Below, piece by piece: positions 48,917 to 58,689 of a stretch of DNA of 64,000 bases. The stretch is from the NCBI RefSeq assembly GCF_014243395.1, contig NZ_JACLCP010000001.1, positions 1,364,001 to 1,428,000 of the forward strand, read 5' to 3'. The notes beneath the pieces were generated by a model that was not told where the DNA came from, ran no database searches, and saw only the letters and a program-made list of their open reading frames with translations. This DNA comes from Winogradskyella flava (GTDB lineage Bacteria; Bacteroidota; Bacteroidia; Flavobacteriales; Flavobacteriaceae). The translations under genes were made by a program, and so were the position numbers. Numbering within the stretch: position 1 is the stretch's first letter; each line of letters starts with the position of its first letter.

Positions 48917-49012
48917 AAATACGACGAGATGTTTTTTATGTCACTTTTCTAGTCTTTACCGTTTACTCACATTAAGCTTCACATGCATCTTGATTGCCCT
49001 TATACAATAGAG

Positions 49013-49057
49013 TAGGATAGAACAGGATAGTTTTCAAATATTTTCATAATAATTTAG
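49013..49057 (+). promoter_or_regulatory. PUL promoter, site 11 (third susCD pair)
   Basis: Repeats TAGGATAGAACAGGATAG (49013-49030) are both near-perfect. The -7-like box TAATTTAG (49050-49057) lies at the standard 27-nt spacing. The susC start codon is at 49087. Confidence 0.8.
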
Positions 49058-49086
49058 AAGACTAATAACAATCAAACAATATTTTT

Positions 49087-52000
49087 ATGAATTTATTAAT
49101 CAAATTGAACAAATGTTTGGGTTTTCCTAAAACATGGCTGTGTCTTATGGTTGCATGCTCATTTATTGCAATGTCGGGCGCGCAAACCGTTAGCGGTACG
49201 GTTACAGCAGAAGGACTCCCTCTTCCTGGTGCTACAGTCTTAGTTAAAGGAACCACAACAGGAACAAGTACAGATCTTGATGGTAGTTACACTATCACGG
49301 CAAGCGAAGAAAGCACACTCGTGTTTTCTTATGTCGGTTATCTCTCAAAAGAGATAGTCGTAGGAAATCAACTTACAATTAATGTCAATTTAGAACCAGA
49401 CAACAAACTAGATGAAGTAGTTGTCATTGGTTATGGAACCCAAAAAAAATCTGACTTAACAGGTTCTGTTTCTTCGGTTAGTGCTCAAGATGTAGCTGAT
49501 GTGCCAGTTTCAAGAGTTGATCAAGCCCTGCAGGGTAGGGCAGCAGGTGTACAAGTAACGCAAACTAGTGGTGCACCAGGTGCTGGTACCGCCATCAGAG
49601 TGCGTGGAGGTAATTCCATTACTGGTAGTAACGAACCACTTTGGGTTATTGATGGTATTATTGTTGGAACAAACTTTAATTTAAACAATCTTAATGCAAA
49701 TGATGTCAAATCTATTGAGGTCTTAAAAGATGCCTCATCTGTTGCTATTTATGGGTCAAGAGGTGCGAATGGCGTAATTTTAGTAACCACAAAAAGTGGT
49801 GCTAATATTGGTGGTGGTAAACCACAAATTAATGTAGGTATTTTTACAAGCACACAGTTAGTACCTGAAAGACCAGACTATTTAAGTCAGGAACAACAAA
49901 TTGAATACACCAATCAGGATGCTATATTAAGAGGTGTAGCCGAGCCATTTCCTGGGGATCCAACGGATTACCCAGATAATGACTATTTAGACCTTTTATT
50001 AGATCCATCACCTATTACGAATGTAGATGTTTCTATAGCTGGTTCTTCAGAAAACGGAAGTGTAAGTTATTATAATTCGTTAAATTTTTTCGATCAAGAT
50101 GGTCTTATTGAGAATTCAGGAATACAAAAATATATCTTTAGGTCTAATTTAGATTTTAAAATAACTGATAATTTAAAAGCGGGAACTCGTATTAATTATT
50201 CAAGAATTAAACTGGACAATGGTGTAGTTGGATATAGCGGTCTTCTAGGTATTTTGCCAACCCAACCTGTTTACAACGACGATGGTTCTTTCAATGGGGC
50301 TAATGAAGTAACCGGAAATCCATTTAACAATCCTGTTGCAACAGCAAAACTAGATATAGATGAGACTATTTCTAGCAATTTATTAGCAACGATATATCTA
50401 GAATATAGTCCTATAAAAAATTTAATTATCCGCTCTACTTTTAATCCAGATATTACCAATTCTAAAAGGAACGAATTTACGTCTAGCCAAAGACCAGATT
50501 TACAAGTTGGAGACAGTAATGCTAGAATAAGTACTATATCAACTATTAATTGGAATAACGAAAATACCGTGCAGTATTCTGGAACAGTCGGAGAGGATCA
50601 TAGTTATACGGTTTTAGGTGGTGCCTCTTTCCAGAAAGATGTTATCGAAACTGCTTCAGCTCAGGCTTTTGGGTTTACTACGGATGCCACATCATTCAAC
50701 TCTTTAGGATTAGGAACTGATCCTACAAGAAATATAGTGAGTTCTGGTTATAGTCAAAGAACACTTGTTTCTTTTTTCGGTAGGCTTAATTATACATATA
50801 AAGACAAGTATTTGTTAACATTGGTTGGTAGAAGTGATGGTAGTTCTGTGTTTGCACCTGGTAATAAATATAATTTTTACCCCTCTATAGCGGCTGCATG
50901 GAAAATTAGTGAAGAGTCATTTATGCAAGATCAAGACATATTTAGTGATCTAAAACTAAGAGCTAGTTATGGTCAAGCAGGTAACCAAGCTATAGATCCA
51001 TACAGCACTTTAGCCGTTTATGCCGAGGCAAACACATCCACTAATGGCATTGAGCTTCCTGGTCTTCTCTTAGGTAGACCAGCAAATCCTAATTTAATTT
51101 GGGAAACAACAACGTCTTTTGATATTGCTTTAGAAGCTTCGCTTTTCGGAGGTAGAGTTTTTACAGAATTTAATTACTATTATAAAAAAACAGAAGATTT
51201 ACTATTAGATGTTACTATACCTAGACAAACAGGGTATACAAATCAATTACAAAATATAGGTTCTTTAGAAAATAAAGGATGGGAATTTCTAGTAAATTCT
51301 ACTAATATCAATAACGATAATTTTAATTGGAATTCTACATTGACGCTTTCTTCTAATAAAAATAAGGTGTTAGATCTAGGAGGTGAGGAGTTCATTGACG
51401 TAGTTGTAGACGAGATTTTAGGTGCTGGAAACCTAAGGTTAATCGTTGGAGAAACGGCACCAGTGTTTACGGGAGTCCAGTTTTTAGGAACTTGGAAGAG
51501 TCAAGAGGAAATTGATGCTTCAGGACAAGATGCCGCTACAAATTTTGTTGGGGGTCCAAAATATAAAGATACAGATGGAGATGGTTTTATAACTAATGAA
51601 GACTTTGAGGTACTTGGGAATCCTTTTCCAGATTTAATTTTTGGATTTGAAAACAATTTTTCTTACAAGAACTTTGATTTAAGTATTTATATTCAGGGAA
51701 CGGTTGGTAATGAAGTTTATAATTTAAGAACACGTAATAGTTTTTTCATTCGTGGGGAGCTTCCAAAGTATGCAGAAGTTGCTAATTATTGGTCGCCTGA
51801 TAACCCAACTTCTAATATTCCTAGACCTGGATTTGTTGAGGGTGCTTATCAGCCCAATTCTTTTGATGTCGAGGACGCTACACACTTGCGTCTAAAAAAT
51901 GTTAGATTTACTTATAATGTACCAGTTAAAGAAATGGGCTGGAAAGGTATAGATGGCATGGCGATTTATGCAACTGGAACCAATTTACTATTACTTTCAG

Positions 52001-52131
52001 ATTTTAGATTAATTGACCCTGAGACCAGTGCTTTTGGTAGGCAAGGATTAGGTAACCTAGCCCAAGGATTTTCAAGAGGAGAGTATCCTAATGCCAGTGT
52101 TTTAAGTTTAGGACTTAACGTAACTTTTTAA
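49087..52131 (+). CDS. SusC-like TonB-dependent transporter (third pair)
   Basis: This is a 1014-residue SusC-family transporter with a signal peptide ending MSGAQ. The carboxypeptidase-regulatory-like domain (about 37-110, VSGTVTAEGLPLPGATVLVKGTT) precedes the canonical DEVVVIGYGTQKKSDLTGSVSSV and the plug (VLKDASSVAIYGSRGANGVILVTTKSG). The barrel carries the acidic loop DTDGDGFITNEDFEVLGNP seen in many SusC proteins and ends LGLNVTF. It is of standard type, more canonical than the two upstream SusC proteins. The partner SusD starts 12 nt downstream. Confidence 0.95.
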   Translation: MNLLIKLNKCLGFPKTWLCLMVACSFIAMSGAQTVSGTVTAEGLPLPGATVLVKGTTTGTSTDLDGSYTITASEESTLVFSYVGYLSKEIVVGNQLTINVNLEPDNKLDEVVVIGYGTQKKSDLTGSVSSVSAQDVADVPVSRVDQALQGRAAGVQVTQTSGAPGAGTAIRVRGGNSITGSNEPLWVIDGIIVGTNFNLNNLNANDVKSIEVLKDASSVAIYGSRGANGVILVTTKSGANIGGGKPQINVGIFTSTQLVPERPDYLSQEQQIEYTNQDAILRGVAEPFPGDPTDYPDNDYLDLLLDPSPITNVDVSIAGSSENGSVSYYNSLNFFDQDGLIENSGIQKYIFRSNLDFKITDNLKAGTRINYSRIKLDNGVVGYSGLLGILPTQPVYNDDGSFNGANEVTGNPFNNPVATAKLDIDETISSNLLATIYLEYSPIKNLIIRSTFNPDITNSKRNEFTSSQRPDLQVGDSNARISTISTINWNNENTVQYSGTVGEDHSYTVLGGASFQKDVIETASAQAFGFTTDATSFNSLGLGTDPTRNIVSSGYSQRTLVSFFGRLNYTYKDKYLLTLVGRSDGSSVFAPGNKYNFYPSIAAAWKISEESFMQDQDIFSDLKLRASYGQAGNQAIDPYSTLAVYAEANTSTNGIELPGLLLGRPANPNLIWETTTSFDIALEASLFGGRVFTEFNYYYKKTEDLLLDVTIPRQTGYTNQLQNIGSLENKGWEFLVNSTNINNDNFNWNSTLTLSSNKNKVLDLGGEEFIDVVVDEILGAGNLRLIVGETAPVFTGVQFLGTWKSQEEIDASGQDAATNFVGGPKYKDTDGDGFITNEDFEVLGNPFPDLIFGFENNFSYKNFDLSIYIQGTVGNEVYNLRTRNSFFIRGELPKYAEVANYWSPDNPTSNIPRPGFVEGAYQPNSFDVEDATHLRLKNVRFTYNVPVKEMGWKGIDGMAIYATGTNLLLLSDFRLIDPETSAFGRQGLGNLAQGFSRGEYPNASVLSLGLNVTF

Positions 52132-52143
52132 AAAAATTGAATT

Positions 52144-53709
52144 ATGAAAACAAATAAATTATTTTTATGTATTTCCTTAATTATGTTCACATGTTTTGGT
52201 TGTGAAGAATTTTTAGAGGAAGACCCAAGAGATATTATTACTCCAGAAAATTTCTTTGCCACTGATGAGGATGCAAAACAGGGTATTACCGGTATATACT
52301 CGCTAATTAAAAACAACTCTATTTATGGACAAGCAGGGTTAGATAATTGGTATGATAACGGAGTCGATATTATAGAGCCAAATCGTTCACATCCAATTTT
52401 TGAGGTAATGGGTAATTACAGTTTAAGTGCGGCTACCGCTGATATTTCAAACCAAAAAATGAGTGTGTCTGATACTTGGCAGAATCTGTATAGAGTTATC
52501 TTAAATACAAATGTTTTTATTGATAGGGTTTCAGGAAATGAAGCCATTTCTGAAGATGTGCAGACCAATACTATCGCAAATGCGAGATTTCTGCGCGCTA
52601 TGGCTTATTGGCATATTACCAACCTTTGGGGTGATGCTCCTTTTTATACAGAAGTTCTTACCCTAGAAGAGATTGGTTCACTAGGAAGAACTGATAAAGA
52701 TATTATTTTGGCAAGCGTATTAGATGACTTGGAGTTTGCACAAAATAATTTGCCATCTGTTTTACCAGATGAAGATAGAGGAAGAGCCTCTAAGTGGGCA
52801 GCGGCTGTTATTGAGGCAAAAATACATATGAAAGCTGAAGAATGGCAAATGGGCTTAGATAAATGTTTAGAGATTGTCAATGGATCTCCTCATATCGTAT
52901 TACCAACTTATGCGGAAGTGTTTGACCCTTCTAACGAATATAATGCAGAAATTATTTGGTCATTAGATTTTGCTAAGGATGTTACAGGACAATTTGAGCC
53001 AGCATTTCCAGGCCGTGCATTTGCTGGAAATAATTATTGGAGACCAAGTCTCTTTAATCCACGTATAAGAGATGAGCCAGCAAATTCAGATGATAGAGAT
53101 CCTCTGAGGGCAGCTCTAACTGCAAATGGAGAAGAATTTAATGGTACTGGACTTCAGATTGCATCATTAGACTTTGCTAATAAATTTCCTGCTAATGATT
53201 TAAGAAGACCATTAAATATTATGGATTCTTATGAGGGTTTTCAATTGAATCATACATATATACCTAAGTTTATGAGTCTTAATTTTGAGACTTCCCCAAG
53301 ATTTAATCACGGAGATAATAGATTAGTATTCAGAATGGCGGATGTGTATCTAATGGCTGCAGAATGTGAAAACGAACGTCCAGGTGGTAATGCTAATACA
53401 GCTTTTGAGTATATTAGGAGTATACGAGAGCGTGCTTATGCGACTGTAGGAGAGGCTGAAGCTATTTTAGGTCTAAGTCAACAAGCGTTTAGAGAGGCTA
53501 TTTATGATGAGCGTAAATGGGAGTTGGCAGCGGAAGCACACAGAAGATACGATTTAATAAGATGGGGTATTTATTTAGATGTTGTTCGTAATGCGGAATT
53601 CATAACTTATAATCCTGATGAAAATATACAGGATTATCACGTTTTATTGCCAATTCCATTAAATGAATTACAGCTAAATCCAAATTTAACTCAAAATCCA
53701 GGTTATTAA
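52144..53709 (+). CDS. SusD/RagB-like glycan-binding lipoprotein (third pair)
   Basis: This is a 521-residue lipoprotein (FGC, Cys20) with the SusD-like start EEFLEEDPRDIITPENFF and tetratricopeptide-like helices (ANARFLRAMAYWHITNLWGDAPFYTE). The C-terminal motif (YDERKWELAAEAHRRYDLIRWG region) and LNPNLTQNPGY end are typical. It pairs with the SusC upstream and is the last gene before a terminator. Confidence 0.95.
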   Translation: MKTNKLFLCISLIMFTCFGCEEFLEEDPRDIITPENFFATDEDAKQGITGIYSLIKNNSIYGQAGLDNWYDNGVDIIEPNRSHPIFEVMGNYSLSAATADISNQKMSVSDTWQNLYRVILNTNVFIDRVSGNEAISEDVQTNTIANARFLRAMAYWHITNLWGDAPFYTEVLTLEEIGSLGRTDKDIILASVLDDLEFAQNNLPSVLPDEDRGRASKWAAAVIEAKIHMKAEEWQMGLDKCLEIVNGSPHIVLPTYAEVFDPSNEYNAEIIWSLDFAKDVTGQFEPAFPGRAFAGNNYWRPSLFNPRIRDEPANSDDRDPLRAALTANGEEFNGTGLQIASLDFANKFPANDLRRPLNIMDSYEGFQLNHTYIPKFMSLNFETSPRFNHGDNRLVFRMADVYLMAAECENERPGGNANTAFEYIRSIRERAYATVGEAEAILGLSQQAFREAIYDERKWELAAEAHRRYDLIRWGIYLDVVRNAEFITYNPDENIQDYHVLLPIPLNELQLNPNLTQNPGY

Positions 53710-53895
53710 TAGTTCATTTTGGATGTTGATGATAACATGGAATACAAAATTTATAATTCAAATAAAAACATAAAATATTATGTGACCAATTTATTTGAAT
53801 AAGTAATATTTAAACCCAAATTTATTGGAGTCAGATCCAACAAATAGTGGATATAGATAAGAATTAGTATTTGAGTTAGCTAGTTTTTAAACAAT

Positions 53896-53927
53896 AGAAG
53901 ACCGGAATATTTCAATTTCGGTCTTCT
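53896..53927 (+). terminator. intrinsic terminator of the third susCD operon
   Basis: AGAAGACCGGAA (53896-53907) pairs with 53916-53927 over 12 bp including one G-U pair, with an 8-nt loop and a short T-run. The 333-nt gap 53710-54042 also holds promoter site 12. The rest of the gap (53710-53895) shows nothing I recognise beyond very short frames. Confidence 0.75.
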
Positions 53928-53971
53928 TTGCTAAACAATAATTTTTTAATAAAATCCTAAGAACATAAATA

Positions 53972-54016
53972 CAGTATAGTACAGGGTACAAATACTATTT
54001 ATGAAACTTATCTTGT
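53972..54016 (+). promoter_or_regulatory. PUL promoter, site 12 (GH5-GH3-CBM-sulfatase operon)
   Basis: Repeats CAGTATAGTACAGGGTAC (53972-53989) match site 1 over 13 consecutive bases. The -7-like box TATCTTGT (54009-54016) keeps the 27-nt spacing. The start codon is at 54043. Confidence 0.75.
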
Positions 54017-54042
54017 TCTGCTATTAGGTAATACCTTGTTTA

Positions 54043-55437
54043 ATGAAATCAAAAGTTGTTTTTTGGATATGTATTATAGCACCATTTCTGGCCTACTCGC
54101 AAATTAAACATGGACTTAGGGATGAGCAAGGTCGGCATATCATTCCTCGAGGTTTTGTTATTAATACAAATGATCATAAGGGTGAAGTATTTTTTAACGG
54201 TGATGACTATGCGCGAATGGTAAGAATGGGTGCCAATACTCAAGTCATTCGTTTAGAATTAGGTAAGCTAAGTAACTTTCCTGGAGGCAAACTTGAACCA
54301 AATTACCTTAAAAAACTCGACACACTTGTTGATTTAGGGAGGCACCATGGTATAAAAACGGTTTTTAAAATGACGGTTTATGGTGTCGATAAATTTGTGT
54401 GGGAAGCGTTTTGGCAGAATAAAAAAAACGAATACGAGACCTATATTGACGCATGGAAAGTCATTTGGAAGCGATTTACTAATGATGATTCAGTCCTAGG
54501 TTATGATGTAGTTAATGAACCTCGGAAGCTAACTATGGATATTTCTTATGACGATTTAACCAATACATATCTCATTCCATTATATCAAGAAATTATTGAT
54601 GAAAGCCAAAAAATCAATGCAGATAAGATGATATTGTTTCAATCTATCTTTATGAATAAAGGACATAAAATAGATAATAATCAATATTCAGAAATAAAGT
54701 CACCAATCAACAGAAAGAACATCATTTTTGCTCCACATATATACCAAAACGATATTGACTTTATCAAACGTAATATGGATCGGTTTGATAAAGAATCAGA
54801 CATGTTAAATGCACCAATTCTTATAGGTGAATGGGGTTTTCCAACCTTTGCAATCACAGATACGCTGATTGAAGGTAAATTAGGTCAGTTAAAATATCGC
54901 GAGCTCTATATTAGAACCGCTGAGGTTTTTGATCGTATGGGAGTAGGTACAATCAAAGCCTGGTTTTTAGGGAACAGAACCATGCAGCATTTTCTACCTG
55001 GTGGGCCATCAACATGGTCAATCTTTAGTGATAGTACAGATGCTGGTACTGTGGAACGCAAGTACATTACCGATGTTATATCAAGACCATTTCCGCAAGC
55101 GATAGCAGGCGATATCCGCTCATTTTTCTTTAATCATGCAACGCGAACGCTTGATTTAAAAATTAAAACTGACAACAGTAATGGCGCCTCAAAAATATTC
55201 GTTGGCGCTAATCGACATTATCCCGATGGATTTTCAATCCTCATAGATTCGGATATTGTTATGTATTATAATCCATTAAAAAATGTGGGGTTAGAAACTT
55301 ATAAATCAACAAATTATTTTGATCCAACTAATTATATTTGGGATGCTAATACACAAAAATTAGTGATTTTAAAATGGCCAAAGAATCAAGACTATCTCAA
55401 TATTAAAATTGTACCAGGAATACGAAATTTTGACTAA
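54043..55437 (+). CDS. GH5-like glycoside hydrolase with C-terminal beta domain
   Basis: This is a 464-residue exported enzyme (signal peptide ending LAYSQ). The GH5 clan-A barrel (about 20-355) has the acid/base Glu159 in DVVNEPR and the nucleophile Glu263 in LIGEWGFP. FMTVYG- and FAPHIYQN-like strands are also present. A beta-sandwich (about 365-464) resembles the C-terminal domain of endoglycoceramidase-like GH5 proteins. GH5 is not a classic ulvan family, so it may cleave a minor backbone linkage or a different cell-wall glycan. It is first in a four-gene operon behind site 12. Confidence 0.86.
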   Translation: MKSKVVFWICIIAPFLAYSQIKHGLRDEQGRHIIPRGFVINTNDHKGEVFFNGDDYARMVRMGANTQVIRLELGKLSNFPGGKLEPNYLKKLDTLVDLGRHHGIKTVFKMTVYGVDKFVWEAFWQNKKNEYETYIDAWKVIWKRFTNDDSVLGYDVVNEPRKLTMDISYDDLTNTYLIPLYQEIIDESQKINADKMILFQSIFMNKGHKIDNNQYSEIKSPINRKNIIFAPHIYQNDIDFIKRNMDRFDKESDMLNAPILIGEWGFPTFAITDTLIEGKLGQLKYRELYIRTAEVFDRMGVGTIKAWFLGNRTMQHFLPGGPSTWSIFSDSTDAGTVERKYITDVISRPFPQAIAGDIRSFFFNHATRTLDLKIKTDNSNGASKIFVGANRHYPDGFSILIDSDIVMYYNPLKNVGLETYKSTNYFDPTNYIWDANTQKLVILKWPKNQDYLNIKIVPGIRNFD

Positions 55438-55455
55438 TAAACTAAAAGATAAAAA

Positions 55456-57630
55456 ATGAAGAAATTACTGCTAGTCGCATGTATTGTTACAACTTTTTTC
55501 TGCTGTAAATCAGAAACGAATAACCAGCAAACGAAGAGTAAGAAAGATGCTGAAATTGCTAAAAAAGTGGAAAGTCTTATCAGCAAAATGACTTTGGAGG
55601 AAAAGATTGCTGAAATGACCCAAGATGCACCAGCTAATGAACGCTTAGGAATTCCGTATATGAAGTATGCAGAAGCATTGCACGGTATGTGGCTTGTTCT
55701 TGACTATTATGGAAACACCACGGTTTATCCTCAAGCTATTGCCGCTGGTTCTACTTGGGAACCCGAGCTGGTCAAAAAAATGGCCTCTCAAACAGCACTA
55801 GAAGCGCGTGCTTTAGGTGTTACACATTGTTATTCACCTAATTTAGATGTAATTTCTGGTGATCCAAGATATGGTCGGGTTGAAGAATCTTATGGGGAAG
55901 ACCCCTATTTGGTGTCTAAGATGGGTGTTGCATTTATCGAGGGTTTACAGGGTACTGGTGATGAGCAATTTGATGAAAATCATGTGATGGCAACGGCTAA
56001 GCATTTTATTGGTTATCCAGAAAATCGACGTGGTATCAATGGTGGTTTTAGTGATATGTCTGAGCGTCGTTTGCGAGAGGTTTATCTTCCACCCTTTGAG
56101 GCCGCTGTGAAGGAAGCAAAGGTAGGTTCTGTTATGCCAGGGCATCAAGATTATAATGGCGTGCCAAACCATATGAATACATGGTTACTAAAAGATATTT
56201 TACGAGATGAGCTAGGCTTCGACGGTTTTATTGTTTCTGATAATAATGATGTTGCAAGGTTAGGAACCATGCATTTTATTGCTGAAACTAGAGCCAAGTC
56301 GGCTATCTTAGGTTTAAAAGCAGGTGTAGATATGGATTTAGTAATAGGAAAAAATGAAAAACTAGCAGCATATCATACCAATGTATTGAAGGATACGATT
56401 ATACAAAATCCTGAATTGATGACTTATATTGACAAAGCAACGTCTCGTATTTTAACTGCAAAATATAAATTGGGTTTATTTGATACAGAACCAAAAGAGA
56501 TTGACACGGAAACTGTAAATGCTGGTAGAAAAGAGCATCAAGACTTTTCTTATGAAATGGCAAAAAAGGCCATGATTTTATTGAAAAATGACAATAACTT
56601 ATTGCCACTAGATATCAATAATATTAAATCCTTAGCAGTAATTGGACCTAATGCTCATGAAGAACAACCAAAAAAAGGGACTTATTCTCTATTAGGAGGC
56701 TATTCTGGATTACCACCGTATTACACGTCAGTTTTAGAAGGCTTAACGAGTAAAACTGAAGGCAAAGTACAAATAAACTACGCCAAAGGTTGTGATTTAT
56801 TGAGCAATTCAAAAGAAGGATTTTCGGATGCTATTGCAGCCGCAAAAAAGTCAGATGCTGTTGTGCTTGTGGTTGGTGGTTCTCGCAAGACAGGTGGTGA
56901 AGGTGCAGACCGCTCAAATTTAGATTTATATGGAGTCCAAAATGAATTGGTGGAAGCTATCCATAAAACAGGAAAACCAGTAATTGTGGTTTTAATAAAT
57001 GGTCGTCCTTTAACAATTAACTATATAGCAGAAAATATTCCATCGATACTGGAAACTTGGTACTTAGGAATGCGTTCTGGCGATGCCATTGCCGATGCTA
57101 TTTTTGGAGATGCCAATCCAGGTGGTAAGCTTACAGTGTCGTTTCCTCGCGATGTAGGTCAGTTGCCTGTAACGTATTTAGAGCGACCGGATTTTATAGG
57201 TTCTGGTAAAGGCTTATATAAAGATGCAGATAAATCGCCATTATATCCATTTGGTTTTGGGTTGAGTTATACCACTTTTAAGCATGGTATACCTAAACTT
57301 GAGAGCACAACCATCAATGCAGATGGTTCAACTACGGTTTCTGTAGATGTTACAAATACAGGGCAAAGAGAAGGCGATGAAGTGGTGCAAATGTATGTGC
57401 GAGATGATTATGCTTCGGTTGGGCGTTACCTAAAAATGCTTAAAGGTTTTGAGCGTATCACTTTAAAACCAGGAGAGACAAAAACGGTCAGCTTTAGTTT
57501 AGGTTTTGATGAGCTTAATATTTTAAATCAAGAGATGAAGAAAGTAGTTGAGCCTGGAACATTCACAATTTCAGTTGGTTCATCTTCCTCAGAAAAAGAC
57601 TTGCAAAAAGTGACGCTTAAAGTTAAATAA
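55456..57630 (+). CDS. GH3 family glycosidase lipoprotein
   Basis: This is a 724-residue lipoprotein (FFCC, Cys16 or Cys17) with a complete GH3 domain set: barrel (about 35-355), alpha/beta sandwich (about 365-600, with the usual GEGADR and NGRPLTINY segments) and fibronectin-III-like domain (about 635-724). The nucleophile is Asp262 in FIVSDNND. Unlike the GH3 at 24271-26538 it keeps the standard acid/base loop. It is likely an exo-acting beta-xylosidase or beta-glucosidase/glucuronidase on released oligosaccharides. The substrate cannot be fixed from sequence. Confidence 0.93.
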   Translation: MKKLLLVACIVTTFFCCKSETNNQQTKSKKDAEIAKKVESLISKMTLEEKIAEMTQDAPANERLGIPYMKYAEALHGMWLVLDYYGNTTVYPQAIAAGSTWEPELVKKMASQTALEARALGVTHCYSPNLDVISGDPRYGRVEESYGEDPYLVSKMGVAFIEGLQGTGDEQFDENHVMATAKHFIGYPENRRGINGGFSDMSERRLREVYLPPFEAAVKEAKVGSVMPGHQDYNGVPNHMNTWLLKDILRDELGFDGFIVSDNNDVARLGTMHFIAETRAKSAILGLKAGVDMDLVIGKNEKLAAYHTNVLKDTIIQNPELMTYIDKATSRILTAKYKLGLFDTEPKEIDTETVNAGRKEHQDFSYEMAKKAMILLKNDNNLLPLDINNIKSLAVIGPNAHEEQPKKGTYSLLGGYSGLPPYYTSVLEGLTSKTEGKVQINYAKGCDLLSNSKEGFSDAIAAAKKSDAVVLVVGGSRKTGGEGADRSNLDLYGVQNELVEAIHKTGKPVIVVLINGRPLTINYIAENIPSILETWYLGMRSGDAIADAIFGDANPGGKLTVSFPRDVGQLPVTYLERPDFIGSGKGLYKDADKSPLYPFGFGLSYTTFKHGIPKLESTTINADGSTTVSVDVTNTGQREGDEVVQMYVRDDYASVGRYLKMLKGFERITLKPGETKTVSFSLGFDELNILNQEMKKVVEPGTFTISVGSSSSEKDLQKVTLKVK

Positions 57631-57664
57631 TGCAGAGATAATTATTTTCTAATATCATAAAATT

Positions 57665-58672
57665 ATGAAAAAAAAAATATCCAAAATTGCGCTTCTATTT
57701 ATACTTTCAATAGTATCCAATCAAACGTTTTCTCAAACCGCAACTTGCGATGGTATATTACCTTTTGAAGAGGAGAATGGGTTACTAACTATTGAAATGG
57801 AATCCGGTATCTTACCTTCTGGGTCAGATTGGCAAACTGGTAGTGAAGCTGATCCCAATTTACCTGGATCGACCATAAATTATATATATTGGGATGGGCC
57901 ACAGTCTTTCAATGCATTAAGTGGAGCTCCTATTACTTACAATATAAAAATTAATAATCCTGGTACTTACAGACTCGCATGGCGCGGAAGAATAGGTACA
58001 GGTACCTCAGGAGGAGAACACAATGATGCATGGCTTCGTATAGTAGCTGATGACTTTTATGCTACTAATCAAAACAATGCAACGGCTACTCCTCAGTTAG
58101 AGCCAAGGCCTAGTTGTGTCAGTAATCCAGATAGAGATTGTCCAGCAGGTTCTAGTACTAATGGGTATTTTAAAGCCTTTATGAATAGACACCCTGTAAA
58201 TCTCCCTGTCGATCAGCGTTGGGGTTTCGTTACAAATACAAACGATGGTAGTTCTTTTAGGTTTATATGGGCCACTTTTAATGCTCCAGGTAATTATTCC
58301 GTTATTGTAGATGCTAGGTCTAGTTTCTTTTTTATGGATAAAATGGTATTGCGCAGAACGGATGTTTCTGATAGTACAGCATTTAATTTAAATAATCCAG
58401 AGTCTTCCTGCTACGACGCTTTATCTATAAATGATGTAAACAAATCAGAAACAAAAATTTACCCAAACCCAACAATGGGGGAAATAGAAATTAGCAACCT
58501 ACCTATAAATTCTAATTTAACTATTTTTAATTTTTCTGGAGCCATCATCAAGGAGATACACACAACAAAATCATTAGAAATTATTGATGTTAGTGATTTA
58601 GAAAGCGGTATTTATTTTATATCCAATTCTGATAAAAATAATTATTTTGTAAAAAAAATCATTAAAATATAA
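57665..58672 (+). CDS. secreted carbohydrate-binding-module-like protein with T9SS domain
   Basis: This is a 335-residue secreted protein (signal peptide ending TFSQ). Residues about 30-235 form a beta-sandwich of CBM type (LLTIEMESG, GTYRLAWRGRIGTG, FRFIWATFNAPGNYSVIVDARSS) with no hydrolase motif that I can identify. The C-terminus (about 260-335) is a T9SS sorting domain (KIYPNPTMGEIEIS). It sits between GH3 and a sulfatase in the site 12 operon. A glycan-binding or scaffolding role at the surface is the simplest reading. An uncharacterised enzyme family cannot be excluded. Confidence 0.75.
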   Translation: MKKKISKIALLFILSIVSNQTFSQTATCDGILPFEEENGLLTIEMESGILPSGSDWQTGSEADPNLPGSTINYIYWDGPQSFNALSGAPITYNIKINNPGTYRLAWRGRIGTGTSGGEHNDAWLRIVADDFYATNQNNATATPQLEPRPSCVSNPDRDCPAGSSTNGYFKAFMNRHPVNLPVDQRWGFVTNTNDGSSFRFIWATFNAPGNYSVIVDARSSFFFMDKMVLRRTDVSDSTAFNLNNPESSCYDALSINDVNKSETKIYPNPTMGEIEISNLPINSNLTIFNFSGAIIKEIHTTKSLEIIDVSDLESGIYFISNSDKNNYFVKKIIKI

Positions 58673-58689
58673 CCTCCCTAAATTGTAAG

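Noticed and set aside
53738-53803. Short frame of about 21 codons after the third susD
   Set aside because: Its composition is low-complexity A/T, with no signal peptide, no motif and no promoter. It is likely chance.
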